Notes: a model not told the origin generated them from the sequence alone. DNA of 64,000 nucleotides from Candidatus Woesearchaeota archaeon (GCA_019322805.1 JAHWIC010000002.1:1-64000), one strand, 5' to 3'. Counted from the stretch's first letter, positions 27,729 through 35,721 are shown. Numbers and translations: made by a program.

Positions 27729-28797
27729 CGCTGAATTTTTTTATAAACAGTTTCCCTTTATTCGCCTTAACAGAAAACTCGTCCTTTTCAGCAAACTTGG
27801 TTATATTTGTTATGACTTCCGGCAAAAGGATCCTGTTTCCCCTAAAATCAAGATTTGTTATGATTTCTTTTGAAGGCTCTGCCCCTATTTCTTTCAGTAT
27901 ATCCTTTGTCGTTTCTTCTTTTCCAGACTCGTGAGATTCCTTTGCTTTCATATATAAGAATTTAGCAATCTTATCTGCAACATTTATCTTTGTTGCTTGG
28001 GTAATGCCCTGCAAGCCAGGTGACAGGTTTATCTCTATAACAGTAGGGCCTTTCACACTTTCTAATATATCAACAGCGCAGATATCTGCTTCTATTGCCT
28101 CAGCAGCCCTGATTGCCAGTTTCTTTGTATGGGCATCAAGCTCGTAGGGTTCACCAGTGCCGCCTGCATGTATATTTGCGCGCTTTTCGCCAAACTCTGC
28201 TTTGCGCTTCATAGCTGCCACAACCTTATCGCCAACAACTATGGCTCTTACATCTATGCCAGCGCTCTCTACATATTCCTGGATTATGAACGGCTGCCTT
28301 AAAGCAGCTAAAGCATCAAGCATAGAGGCTGCAGATGAGTATGAATCTGCAAACATAACCCCCTTACCATGAGAGCCGTGAGGAAATTTCATAACAATCG
28401 GATAATTCACCTTCTTAAGAATTTTCTTTGCCGCCTCTATAGTTGCAGCTATATAAGTAGTTGGCATTGGTATCTTATGCTGCTGAATATCTAATTGAGT
28501 CAACAGCTTATCATGGCCTACTGTGAATGCAACCGGCTTTATCGGCATGTATGTTTTGCCGTACAAAGCAGTTGCTATGGATCTAAGCAAAGGCTCATAC
28601 CTAAAAGACCCCTTCAGGTATATGCAGTCATATGTATCAAATGGCTTGCCTTCGTAAAGAACTTCAAGAGACTCACTGCCTAGGTTCACTTCAATGTTTT
28701 TTAGGTCTATATCATCAACTACCTTAAAGTATTTCTCCATCTCTTTGACTATCATCAAAGAGCTTTTGCTTCTTAATGATATTACTGCTGCTTTCAT
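27709..28797 (-). CDS. rimK: RimK-type ATP-grasp ligase
   Basis: The 362-residue ATP-grasp protein has HDKLLTQLDIQQHKIPMPTT, the ATP lysines in YPIVMKFPHGSHGKGV, IIQEYVESAGIDVRAIVVGDKVVAAM and the metal ligands in VDILESVKGPTVIEINLSPGLQG. It belongs to the RimK/LysX group that adds glutamate or a related residue to a protein or amino-acid carboxylate. The adjacent gene upstream encodes a RimB-like protease, the usual partner. About 80 C-terminal residues are an extra domain. The target is unknown. Confidence 0.85.
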   Translation of the reverse strand: MKAAVISLRSKSSLMIVKEMEKYFKVVDDIDLKNIEVNLGSESLEVLYEGKPFDTYDCIYLKGSFRYEPLLRSIATALYGKTYMPIKPVAFTVGHDKLLTQLDIQQHKIPMPTTYIAATIEAAKKILKKVNYPIVMKFPHGSHGKGVMFADSYSSAASMLDALAALRQPFIIQEYVESAGIDVRAIVVGDKVVAAMKRKAEFGEKRANIHAGGTGEPYELDAHTKKLAIRAAEAIEADICAVDILESVKGPTVIEINLSPGLQGITQATKINVADKIAKFLYMKAKESHESGKEETTKDILKEIGAEPSKEIITNLDFRGNRILLPEVITNITKFAEKDEFSVKANKGKLFIKKFSVGEEKK

Positions 28798-28904
28798 TTT
28801 TTCTATAATTCCTCTATATATCCAAAAATTAAAGCTACGAACGATAGTGTCTCAAGCTTTGCTTGAGATAACGAATGCAGTGAGTGTGAGTATGCTTTCA
28901 TTTT
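28789..28904 (-). repeat. 104-nt insertion with 12-nt direct repeats between rimB and rimK
   Basis: The 12-mer TGCTTTCATTTT occurs at 28789-28800, covering the rimK start codon, and again at 28893-28904, overlapping the RimB-like stop. Between them is a hairpin (CTCAAGC / GCTTGAG around 28852-28869) flanked by ACGAACGATAG and AACGAATGCAGTGAG. The layout is that of a short insertion with target duplication which rebuilt the rimK start. A 32-codon frame from the second ATG is probably not a real gene. Confidence 0.55.
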
Positions 28905-29250
28905 AGCGTTTTGAAGGGTCTATTAAAAATCCTTCCTTTAGTATATTTTGGCCAATCAAGCATCTGTATTTCATATGGCTCCTGTCAGCCAGGGTAAACT
29001 CTCCTTTTAGCTTTTTGTCAGCTAATTTCACTTCAGCATTTATAACCGGCCTTAGTTTGTTGCCATGGGCTGATTTAACTAATTTTGACTTGATTACAGG
29101 CCCAAGCTTTAGTTTAGCAGCTAATTTTACATCCATTGAGCTTTTTGTAGCTCCTGTATCAATACGCGCCATGACACTCCTGCGCTTCTTTTTGCCGTAT
29201 ATTGTAACCTTCTCGCTAAGCCCGATTATTGTCTTATCCTTGTGTTCCAT
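28903..29250 (-). CDS. RimB-like retropepsin (ATP-dependent zinc protease family)
   Basis: The 115-residue protein has the aspartic protease motif RIDTGATKSSMD and a C-terminal CLIGQNILKEGFLIDPSK block, matching the RimB/PF05618 family that acts with RimK. In bacteria RimB trims RimK-added glutamates. Only one DTGA motif is present, so a dimer is expected. The pair with the RimK gene is split by the small insertion at 28801-28892. Confidence 0.82.
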   Translation of the reverse strand: MEHKDKTIIGLSEKVTIYGKKKRRSVMARIDTGATKSSMDVKLAAKLKLGPVIKSKLVKSAHGNKLRPVINAEVKLADKKLKGEFTLADRSHMKYRCLIGQNILKEGFLIDPSKR

Positions 29251-29324
29251 AGCTAAAACCTGAGCGTATTTTGGTTTATAAAGGTTTCCACCAAGTTAAA
29301 TAAAGTTTTATTCCCATAAAAAGA

Positions 29325-29501
29325 AAAAAATCCACCCACTCACGGCAGCCGTCGCCACTACGTGGCTCGCTCGCCAGCCAGCGAAATGTGAGCGAGTTCG
29401 CGAGCTCACTCGCAGGTCGCTGGCGCGTCCCCAGGATTTGCAAAGTGAGGCTTGCTCGCTTTGCTCGCAAGCCATTCGCCGGCGCCGTGGATGGATTTTT
29501 T
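29325..29501. repeat. GC-rich nested-palindrome element
   Basis: This 177-nt block is far more GC-rich than its surroundings. It is bounded by inverted repeats AAAAAATCCA (29325-29334) and TGGATTTTTT (29492-29501). Inside are CGCCAG/CTGGCG (29372-29377 with 29420-29425), GTGAGC/GCTCAC (29388-29393 with 29404-29409) and GGCTTGC/GCAAGCC (29449-29455 with 29467-29473). It has no convincing coding frame or tRNA fold. A mobile palindromic unit or structured RNA is possible. Confidence 0.6.
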
Positions 29502-29509
29502 CTTATGCC

Positions 29510-30583
29510 CTATACTACCAACTTTTCACCATCAACATAAATAGATGGGTTTCTAAATATCTGGTCAAGGTGGATTATTGCGTAGATTGTTCCGCCAAAC
29601 CAGTAATTTGAGCCTAATGCAAAGTGGGCAGTACCAAGGACCTTCTCATCAATAATGGTTGCTCCAACAATCCTTGCATTTGGATTAAGGCCGATACCAA
29701 ACTCTCCAACACGTCTAATGCCCCAGGGGTGCTTTGCTTTTGCCTCTGCCCAGTCCAAGGTTAATTTTAATGCGTCAGCTTCCTTGTCCCCGTCTATCTC
29801 AACAACCTTGCCTTTTTCTACTATTAAAGTGATGGGGTGTTTTACCAGCGTAGAGCCTTCTTTATGTGACGACGAGGCATCTATGACCATTTTTCCAGAT
29901 ACATATTTCTTCCCATAAGGAGGGATATAAACTTCCCCAGCTGGTATGTTGCCACCTGTAGCTGGTTTTTTGTAATCACCATCATTCTTTACAGCCTTCT
30001 TACTTTTAATATTCATATAGAAGTCTGTTCCCTTCGGAGATGTTACATGCAGTTCCTTGCCATCATCAAGTATTTGTTTTATTTGTTCTGATCTTTCCTG
30101 CAGAGCCTTATAATCAATATTGATGGAGTTTGCTACTAGAGAAAATCTATCATTAGTCAGCCTGCCTATTTTCGGGGTTGATACAAACCTATGGCCGTGA
30201 GATTTCACAAATTTTCTATAACTTTTTCCAAGGTCTTTTATTGAACCAAGCCTGTTTGAGAGGTTGAGAATTATTATGTTGCCTTCTTTCAAATTCTCCA
30301 AAGAATCTATAATATTTTCGTCTGCATCGTCACCTTTGGTTTTAGGCTTTTGTATTATCAAATTTGCATTTAAACCAAGTTCTCTTGCAGCAACATAATA
30401 GCTAGTTGCCATTAATGCAGCAATGCGCCTGCCTTCATAGCCTTCATCACCTACAATAAGAACCTCTTCTTTCTTTGCATTAAGGCATTCTGTTAACACC
30501 CTTTTGAAAATATGTGAATGAGATTTAGCAGAATCTATCAGATTGTATTTTTCCAATAATTTTAGTGTTGTTCTTGGATGCAA
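29510..30583 (-). CDS. M29-family aminopeptidase (aminopeptidase T-like)
   Basis: The 357-residue protein matches the thermophilic metalloprotease family M29 (COG2309): GGNIPAGEVYIPP, GEFGIGLNPNA, then HFALGSNYWFGGT and IHLDQIF supply the glutamate, histidine and aspartate metal ligands. It would remove N-terminal residues from peptides in the cytoplasm. It is divergent from the truncated helicase gene. Confidence 0.8.
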   Translation of the reverse strand: MHPRTTLKLLEKYNLIDSAKSHSHIFKRVLTECLNAKKEEVLIVGDEGYEGRRIAALMATSYYVAARELGLNANLIIQKPKTKGDDADENIIDSLENLKEGNIIILNLSNRLGSIKDLGKSYRKFVKSHGHRFVSTPKIGRLTNDRFSLVANSINIDYKALQERSEQIKQILDDGKELHVTSPKGTDFYMNIKSKKAVKNDGDYKKPATGGNIPAGEVYIPPYGKKYVSGKMVIDASSSHKEGSTLVKHPITLIVEKGKVVEIDGDKEADALKLTLDWAEAKAKHPWGIRRVGEFGIGLNPNARIVGATIIDEKVLGTAHFALGSNYWFGGTIYAIIHLDQIFRNPSIYVDGEKLVV

Positions 30584-30673
30584 AAAATCACCTTTACATT
30601 CAATTTTGAACAGTAGTTTTTATATTTTGTGGAATGAAAAGCTTTTTATTGAATATATAATGAACAGGGTACT

Positions 30674-31336
30674 ATGGAACTAAAAGGCATAAAAGGTAAG
30701 ATACCAGCAGAATTATACAATATATTAGGGAAGGACATCAAAGAACTCAGGTCATGCCAGGTAAAGGCTATTAAAACGGGGTTGTTGGAACGAGAGAACC
30801 TCCTGGTTTGCACTCCTACAGCTTCTGGAAAAACATTGATTGCTGAGTTGGCTGCTATAAGCTCTATACTGAAAGGCTCTGGAAAGGCTGTTTATATAGT
30901 TCCATTAAAGGCTCTTGCAAACGAGAAGTTCAGTGACTTTAAGAAAAGGTACGGCAACCTTATTAGGGTTGCTTTATCCATAGGAGATATTGATTCTGCT
31001 GATCCTTACCTTGCTGATTATGACTTAATCATCACAACCTCTGAAAAGCTTGACAGCCTTACAAGACATCATGCGCCATGGCTGAGCAGGATTGGAACTG
31101 TGATAGTAGATGAGATACACCTAATGAATGATCCTGGAAGAGGACCTACTCTTGAGATATTAATAACGATACTAAAGCAGCTATTAAAGCATGTACAAAT
31201 TATTGGGTTATCAGCTACAATAGGAAATCCTGAGGAATTAGCTGAATGGCTGGATGCCAGGCTGGTTATAGATAATTGGAGGCCAGTAAAGCTGCATAAG
31301 GGCATTTGTATGAGAGATGAAATTGAGTTCTATTAA
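30674..31336 (+). pseudogene. truncated Hel308-type DNA helicase (N-terminal RecA domain only)
   Basis: The 220-residue frame has the Q-motif region (LRSCQVKAIKTGLL), Walker A (TPTASGKTLIAELA), motif Ib region (TTSEKLDSL), the DEIH box (VDEIHLMNDPGRGPTLE) and motif III (GLSATIGNPEELAEWL). It ends in RDEIEFY with no RecA2, winged-helix or ratchet domains; Hel308 proteins are about 700 residues. The stop codon abuts element copy B, so the element or a linked rearrangement probably cut it off. No rest of the gene is seen downstream. Confidence 0.75.
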
Positions 31337-31590
31337 TCAATTTAAAAAATTCAATAAAAAATAATCAATAGAAAAATAAATAATTCTGATTTTTGCTTTC
31401 TTCTCTTGTTTAAAGCAAAAATCATCTGCTCCTGTTTCTCAAAGAACCACTTAAGATGAAAATTCCCTTATTCTAGTTGTGAAAGGAATTTTCAGAATGA
31501 TTAATTGTTATTAAATAAAAAATAGAGAATATCAACTGAAAAAATGTACAACTAATTCTAAAAGCTGAAAGTAAACCTAATGATAATAAA
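31337..31590 (+). repeat. dispersed multi-hairpin element, copy B
   Basis: The element begins at the helicase stop (TAATCAATTTAAAAA). Hairpin 1 pairs GATTTTTGCTTT with AAAGCAAAAATC around 31388-31424 and hairpin 2 pairs GAAAATTCC with GGAATTTTC around 31458-31495. It continues with TTAATTGTTATTAAAT and ACAACTAATTCTAAA, also present in copies A and D. It fills the 268-nt space before the convergent ftsY gene. Confidence 0.7.
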
Positions 31591-31604
31591 CCAATGACAA
31601 CCAA

Positions 31605-32768
31605 CTAAGCTTCTAAACCAAGATTTTGGAGCACAATCTCAGAATCAAATTCTTTTAAGTCTTTGTATTCCTGACCAACACCAATATATATTATTGGCTT
31701 TTTTGTGACATAACTTACAGAAACAGCTGCTCCTCCTTTCTCATCAACATCTGCTTTTGAAAGGATTATTGCATCTATGCCGACTGCTTCATCAAATCTT
31801 TTGGCCTGCTCAACACAATCATTGCCAGTAATACTCTCTCCTACAAATATCTTTAAGTCAGGCTTGGCAACCCTAACTATCTTGCTCATTTCATCCATCA
31901 GGTTTGAGTTAGCATGCATCCTTCCCGCAGTATCAATCAGAACAACATCTATGTTTTTTGATTCAGCATGCTTTATTGCGTCAAAGGCAACTGCTGCAGG
32001 GTCTGAGCCGTAATCATGCTTTATCAGTTTAACTCCAAGTTTATCAGCGTGAATCTGTAATTGGTCAATTGCAGCTGCCCTGAATGTGTCAGCAGCAGCA
32101 AGAACAACCTTCTTGTTATTGTTAAGAAGCATCTTGGCAATTTTGGCTATTGTTGTTGTTTTTCCAGAGCCATTAATACCAACAAAGCAGACAACAAATG
32201 GCTTCTTTTGCTTTATTTTGTCGAGTAAGTTAAAAGGTTTAGCTTCAAATAAATCCCCTATGCTTTTTTTCAAGGATTGTTCTATTGTTTTCTCTATCTT
32301 AGAACGCCTTATCGGTTTTTCAACAAGCTCTTGCTTAAGGTCTTCCTTGATTTTTCCTATGACCTCTGTTGCAACATTATTCTCAAGCAAAGCAACCTCA
32401 AGATTCCAGAATAATTCCTCAAACTGCTTTTCATTTATTTTCTTTGTTACTACCTTTTCTTTTATTTTTCCGAAAAAGCCTTTTTTCTCCTCTGCTTCTT
32501 CCTCAATCTCTTTTTTAATTTCTCCTTTTTTTTCTACTAATTTTTCAACCTTGGGTTTAGGCCTTTTTTCTTCAATCTTTTCTTCTTTCTCTTCTACTTT
32601 TTCAACTTTTACTTCTCCTTTTTTTGGCTTCTCCTCAAGTATGATTTCCTCCTTCTTAACTTCAGGTTTAGGCTCGACCCTAACTACCTCTTCCTTACCT
32701 TCTTCCTTAACCTTCTTAGAAATCTTGGAGATGGTGCTTCTTAATTTATCCTTTAAGAATTTAAACAT
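31605..32768 (-). CDS. ftsY: signal recognition particle receptor FtsY
   Basis: The 387-residue GTPase docks SRP-ribosome complexes at the membrane. The first 100 residues are Lys/Glu-rich (membrane-associated A region), followed by the N domain and the G domain with GINGSGKTTTIAKIA, AADTFRAAAIDQL, IDTAGRMHAN, LSKADVDEKGG and YIGVGQEYKDL. All catalytic motifs are intact. It lies 14 nt after the prefoldin gene, the standard archaeal pfdA-ftsY order. Confidence 0.96.
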   Translation of the reverse strand: MFKFLKDKLRSTISKISKKVKEEGKEEVVRVEPKPEVKKEEIILEEKPKKGEVKVEKVEEKEEKIEEKRPKPKVEKLVEKKGEIKKEIEEEAEEKKGFFGKIKEKVVTKKINEKQFEELFWNLEVALLENNVATEVIGKIKEDLKQELVEKPIRRSKIEKTIEQSLKKSIGDLFEAKPFNLLDKIKQKKPFVVCFVGINGSGKTTTIAKIAKMLLNNNKKVVLAAADTFRAAAIDQLQIHADKLGVKLIKHDYGSDPAAVAFDAIKHAESKNIDVVLIDTAGRMHANSNLMDEMSKIVRVAKPDLKIFVGESITGNDCVEQAKRFDEAVGIDAIILSKADVDEKGGAAVSVSYVTKKPIIYIGVGQEYKDLKEFDSEIVLQNLGLEA

Positions 32769-32782
32769 CTTGACTCATCTAA

Positions 32783-33205
32783 TTATTCAGATTGCTCAAC
32801 AAGCTTTTGAAGCTCTTTCTCAATTGACTCTGCTGCTACCGCAACTTTCTGAAGCTGTTCAAGCATCTGCTTCTGTAACTTTTTGACTTCGGCTGTCTGC
32901 TTTTCTACAAGCTTTTTTGTGTCAGAAACGCTTTTCTTAACTATTGTATTTGCTCCAACATTTACCAGCAAACCTTCGTTATCTTTTAACGAAGCTTTTG
33001 CAAATATTCCGGAACTTATTGGAACAAGTGTATCTGTGCCTGGCTTGAGTTTTTTGAAGTCGTCAAGGCTTTGGCCTAGGTTATTCAGCTCAGCTGTCTG
33101 CTGCTCGAACTGCTGTATCTGCTGCTGCAGCTGCTTAAGCTGCTGCTGCATTAACTGAAGCTGCATATACTTCTGCTGCATTTCTTTTTGCTGCTCTTCC
33201 TTCAT
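32783..33205 (-). CDS. pfdA: prefoldin alpha subunit
   Basis: The 140-residue coiled-coil protein has a Gln-rich N-terminal helix, a central beta segment (DTLVPISSGIFAKASLKDNEGLLVNVGANTIVKKS) and a second helix, the fold of prefoldin alpha. Prefoldin hands unfolded proteins to the thermosome. The ATG overlaps the stop of the small upstream gene (ATGA). Confidence 0.92.
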   Translation of the reverse strand: MKEEQQKEMQQKYMQLQLMQQQLKQLQQQIQQFEQQTAELNNLGQSLDDFKKLKPGTDTLVPISSGIFAKASLKDNEGLLVNVGANTIVKKSVSDTKKLVEKQTAEVKKLQKQMLEQLQKVAVAAESIEKELQKLVEQSE

Positions 33206-33369
33206 TTTAGCTTACCTAACAATTCCTTAAGCATTGATTCATATTTTTCTTCGGTGGCAATAAAACCAGGCATTACATCCCTGATTACCTTTTCCTCGCT
33301 CTCAAACTCCTTAAGTTCCCTTTCAACTAAATTCTTCAAAACAGCTTTTTCTTCTTTAGTTAGATTCAT
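33202..33369 (-). CDS. small conserved-looking helical protein, unknown
   Basis: A 55-residue frame, MNLTKEEKAVLKNLVERELK onward, ends in LGKLK. It is joined by ATGA overlaps both to the PRPP synthetase gene upstream and to the prefoldin gene downstream, which makes it very likely to be translated. It is charged and helical with no recognised motif. Archaea often have ribosomal protein LX at this position before pfdA; this is not LX. Confidence 0.75.
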   Translation of the reverse strand: MNLTKEEKAVLKNLVERELKEFESEEKVIRDVMPGFIATEEKYESMLKELLGKLK

Positions 33370-34352
33370 TTTTTGTTACCTGACTTTTTTCTTAAATCAT
33401 CATAGATTTTATCAAACACCACACCCATAGGTTTGCCTTCAAAGATTCTGTTTATTGTCTCAGAAAGCAAAGGAGCTAAGCTTATCACCTTTACCTTATC
33501 AAGCTTCTTATCTTCTGGGATAGTTATTGTGTTTGTAACTATAACCTCTTTGATTGGAGCCTCTTTCAGCCTGTCAATAGCAGGTCCAGAGAAGACAGGG
33601 TGTGATGCGCAAACATAAACATCTAAGGCTCCAGCATCTTTTAGTGCCTGGGCTGCCTTTGTTATTGTTCCTGCTGTATCAATCATGTCATCAATAAGGA
33701 TTGCAGTTTTGTCCTTTACCTCACCAATAATGTTCATCACCTTTGCTACGCCATGTTTAGGCCTGCGCTTGTCTATGATTGCCAAGGATGCTCCTATAAG
33801 CTTTGCAAGGCGCCTTGCCCTTACAGTTCCGCCAGCATCAGGGGATACCACAACAGGGTCTCTAAGGTTCTTATTTAACATATGGTCTGCCAGCAAAGGC
33901 ATTACCTCCAGATTATCAAGAGGTATATCAAAGAATCCCTGCAGCTGGTCAATATGCAGGTCAAATGTGACTACCCTATTAACGCCTGATATTGTAAGCA
34001 GATTTGCTACCAGCTTAGCACTTATTGGCTCTCTTGGAGTAGCTTTGCGGTCCTGCCTTGCATAGCCGTAATAAGGTATGACTGCTGTTATCTCACGCGC
34101 AGATGCGCGCCTAAGAGCATCAACAATAATCAAAAGCTCCATGAGGGTCTCATTTGTTGGAGGGCATGTTGGCTGTATGAGAAATATGTCACAGCCTCTA
34201 ACGCTTTCTTCTACTTTAACATATATCTCTCCGTCATTGAATCTAGAGATTGTTATTGGTGTAAGAGGTATATTTAGCTTAGATGATGCTTCTTTTGCTA
34301 GTTCCTGATTTGCTGTTCCTGATATTAGTTTTAATTTTTTCAAAATAAACAC
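33366..34352 (-). CDS. prs: ribose-phosphate diphosphokinase (PRPP synthetase)
   Basis: The enzyme makes PRPP from ribose 5-phosphate and ATP for nucleotide synthesis. About 328 residues contain GTANQELAKEASSKL, RFNDGEIYVKVEESVRG, ATP-binding YYGYARQDRK, the metal-binding DLHIDQLQGFFDIP, VVSPDAGGTVRARRLA and the PRPP loop LIDDMIDTAGTI. The open frame runs to 34415, but a TATA-like TTTTTAAAT near 34376-34385 lies inside that extension, so the GTG at 34352 (or TTG 34343) is a better start. Confidence 0.93.
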   Translation of the reverse strand: MFILKKLKLISGTANQELAKEASSKLNIPLTPITISRFNDGEIYVKVEESVRGCDIFLIQPTCPPTNETLMELLIIVDALRRASAREITAVIPYYGYARQDRKATPREPISAKLVANLLTISGVNRVVTFDLHIDQLQGFFDIPLDNLEVMPLLADHMLNKNLRDPVVVSPDAGGTVRARRLAKLIGASLAIIDKRRPKHGVAKVMNIIGEVKDKTAILIDDMIDTAGTITKAAQALKDAGALDVYVCASHPVFSGPAIDRLKEAPIKEVIVTNTITIPEDKKLDKVKVISLAPLLSETINRIFEGKPMGVVFDKIYDDLRKKSGNKK

Positions 34353-34392
34353 CCATTCAAGAAATAACTGGCTTTGATTTAAAAAGGTTATT

Positions 34393-35139
34393 CTAATTAG
34401 CAAGCTCTTTTTCAACAGCCCTATTAGCGGGCAAAGTTATCTCTATATCTCCAAAGTGCTGCTGCTGGAATAAGTCTATTTTGCGCTGGTCTTGGTTAGC
34501 TAAATGAAGCAGAGGGATAAACGCATATACCCTATCTTCTTTTTTATCTGAAGTCACAAGCCTAGAGAAAGTAAGTTTCTCGCTGCCTCCAGAGAAGAAT
34601 AATTTTATTCTGGTGTAGATATCCTTTATTATCTCTGTTATATCCCTCTTTTTTTGAGGCACCTCGACATCCAAAGGAGGTATACTATTCAACACGCGTC
34701 TTTGTTTAACCTCAAGTGCTTTGTTTAATGCTCCAACTAAATCATAGATAGAGACCTTTCTTTTCCTTGGCTGTGGTGTCCTTGGAATTAAAACCGGTGT
34801 CTCGGGCCTTGTTAGTTTCTGGAATTCTTCTTCTAGTTCATCATACAGCTCAGCTGCCTCTGGCTCAGCAAACATCTGCTCAAGCTGATTTGCATCTCCA
34901 ACAAGCCTGTTTGATTTCATCTTTAGCAGTATAGCTGCTGCCAATAAAACCTTTCCAGAAACCCTAAAATCCATCTCTTTTAGTTTCTTAATCATCTCAA
35001 GATATTTTCTAGTTAACAAGCTAATATCCACATCCCAGGGATCCATTTGTTCTGTTCTGACAAGATCATAAATAATAGACTGCCAAGTAATTTCATCCTG
35101 GTTAAACAAAAGTTCAAATACCTGTTCATGACCCTTCAT
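34393..35139 (-). CDS. scpA: segregation and condensation protein ScpA (kleisin)
   Basis: The 248-residue kleisin begins with the ScpA N-terminus (FELLFNQDEITWQSIIYDLVRTEQMDPWDVDISLLTRKYLE) and LLAAAILLKMKSNRLV. The C-terminal part is a winged-helix-like segment (ITEIIKDIYTRIKLFF, FIPLLHLANQDQRKI). It bridges SMC heads in chromosome condensation. It lies 40 nt upstream of the PRPP synthetase gene. Confidence 0.9.
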   Translation of the reverse strand: MKGHEQVFELLFNQDEITWQSIIYDLVRTEQMDPWDVDISLLTRKYLEMIKKLKEMDFRVSGKVLLAAAILLKMKSNRLVGDANQLEQMFAEPEAAELYDELEEEFQKLTRPETPVLIPRTPQPRKRKVSIYDLVGALNKALEVKQRRVLNSIPPLDVEVPQKKRDITEIIKDIYTRIKLFFSGGSEKLTFSRLVTSDKKEDRVYAFIPLLHLANQDQRKIDLFQQQHFGDIEITLPANRAVEKELAN

Positions 35140-35206
35140 TTTGATTAAACAAAGTTAGTAGAATATATAAAATTAGTGATTTTAGAAGAGTAAGCTTAAC
35201 AAAACC

Positions 35207-35216
35207 TTTTTATATA
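35207..35216 (+). promoter_or_regulatory. TATA box of tRNA-Val
   Basis: TTTTTATATA is centred about 29 nt before the first tRNA base at 35241, the normal archaeal spacing. It may also drive the following tRNA-Gly, which has no clear TATA box of its own. Confidence 0.6.
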
Positions 35217-35240
35217 GAAATGGAATCTTTTGACTTAATT

Positions 35241-35343
35241 GGGCTTGTGATCTAGTGGCTATGATGTCGCCCTTACAAGGCGAATATCCCCGGTTCGAGT
35301 TGTTTGAGGTTTTACCTTTAACATGAAATTCCGGGCAGGCCCA
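35241..35343 (+). tRNA. tRNA-Val(TAC) with a T-loop intron
   Basis: The acceptor stem GGGCTTG pairs with CAGGCCC and A follows at 35343. The anticodon arm is TCGCC-CTTACAA-GGCGA, giving anticodon TAC with no anticodon-loop intron. The T stem CCCGG (35289-35293) pairs with CCGGG (35331-35335), but 37 nt separate the halves instead of 7. A 30-nt intron at 35300-35329 explains this. The 103-nt gene becomes 73 nt. Confidence 0.88.
35300..35329 (+). other. BHB intron in tRNA-Val T loop (59/60)
   Basis: The exon-intron helix is TTCG with TGAA, the 5' bulge AG|T and the 3' bulge AT|T. Removing the 30 nt leaves T loop TTCGAGT, a normal 7-nt loop. The intron contains AGGT/ACCT. Confidence 0.82.
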
Positions 35344-35355
35344 TTTTTTTGTTGC

Positions 35356-35423
35356 TAGCCATAAATTGGCTTCGCCAATTTAATTAAGAAAGCCATAAAT
35401 CGACTTTGTCGATTTAATTTCAC
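35356..35423 (-). repeat. two tandem hairpins of the TATGGC family
   Basis: On the minus strand these read TTAAATTGGC-GAA-GCCAATTTATGGC and TTAAATCGAC-AAA-GTCGATTTATGGC. They are perfect or near-perfect hairpins that differ in the stem but keep TTAA at one end and TATGGC at the other. The same frame occurs in the tRNA-Glu T-loop intron, a 16S intron, more loosely a 23S intron, and the unit at 35530-35553. Position: between tRNA-Val and tRNA-Gly. Confidence 0.65.
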
Positions 35424-35424
35424 T

Positions 35425-35496
35425 GCGGTAGTAGTATAGTGGTTAGTATACGGCGTTGCCAACGCTGTGACCTGGGTTCAAATCCCAGCTACCGCA
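35425..35496 (+). tRNA. tRNA-Gly(GCC), no intron
   Basis: A standard 72-nt cloverleaf: acceptor GCGGTAG / CTACCGC plus A, anticodon loop TTGCCAA, T arm CTGGG-TTCAAAT-CCCAG. It is the only one of the seven tRNA genes in the window without an intron, and serves as an internal control for the others. Confidence 0.95.
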
Positions 35497-35510
35497 TTTC
35501 TTATTGTCTT

Positions 35511-35629
35511 GTGGGCTTGACGAACGGTGAAATTAAACGCGAAGCGTTTATGGCATTATCCGTGAGGAAACCCACGAAGGTGCCAGTCTGACTTCTCAGC
35601 TGCCTCGGGTTCAAATCCCAGCTACCACA
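35511..35629 (+). ncRNA. unassigned structured RNA-like segment with a tRNA-type T arm
   Basis: GTGGG at 35511 pairs with CCCAC near 35572-35576, ACGG with CCGT, and inside is a TATGGC-family hairpin (TAAACGC-GAA-GCGTTTATGGC). After it come CTGACTTCTCAG and GGGTTCAAATCCCAGCTACCACA, almost identical to the end of tRNA-Gly. GTGG at the start and CCAC at the end could pair, but no D arm or anticodon arm can be drawn. It may be a decayed tRNA-Gly copy, a split-tRNA 3' half or a new RNA. Confidence 0.35.
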
Positions 35630-35646
35630 TATATAATTCTTAGAAA

Positions 35647-35656
35647 CTTTTAAATA
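35647..35656 (+). promoter_or_regulatory. TATA box of tRNA-Ile
   Basis: CTTTTAAATA is centred about 30 nt before the tRNA at 35682. Confidence 0.6.
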
Positions 35657-35721
35657 AAGAATTGTTTTCATCTATCTCTATGAGTCCGTAGCTCAGTCTG
35701 GTTTAGAGCGCTGGTCTTATA

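Noticed and set aside
28801..28892. A 32-codon gene starting at the duplicated ATG between rimB and rimK
   Set aside because: The frame runs through the palindrome, has no protein-like pattern and is best explained as a by-product of the insertion.
29339..29483. GC-rich block as a tRNA-Cys or other tRNA
   Set aside because: A TTTGCAA stretch invites a GCA anticodon, but no TTC-type T arm, D arm or closing acceptor stem fits on either strand.
35511..35629. RNase P RNA, H/ACA or C/D guide RNA
   Set aside because: GAGGAAA and a terminal ACA are present, but the segment is too short for RNase P, has no K-turn, and the C and D boxes are not at usable spacing.
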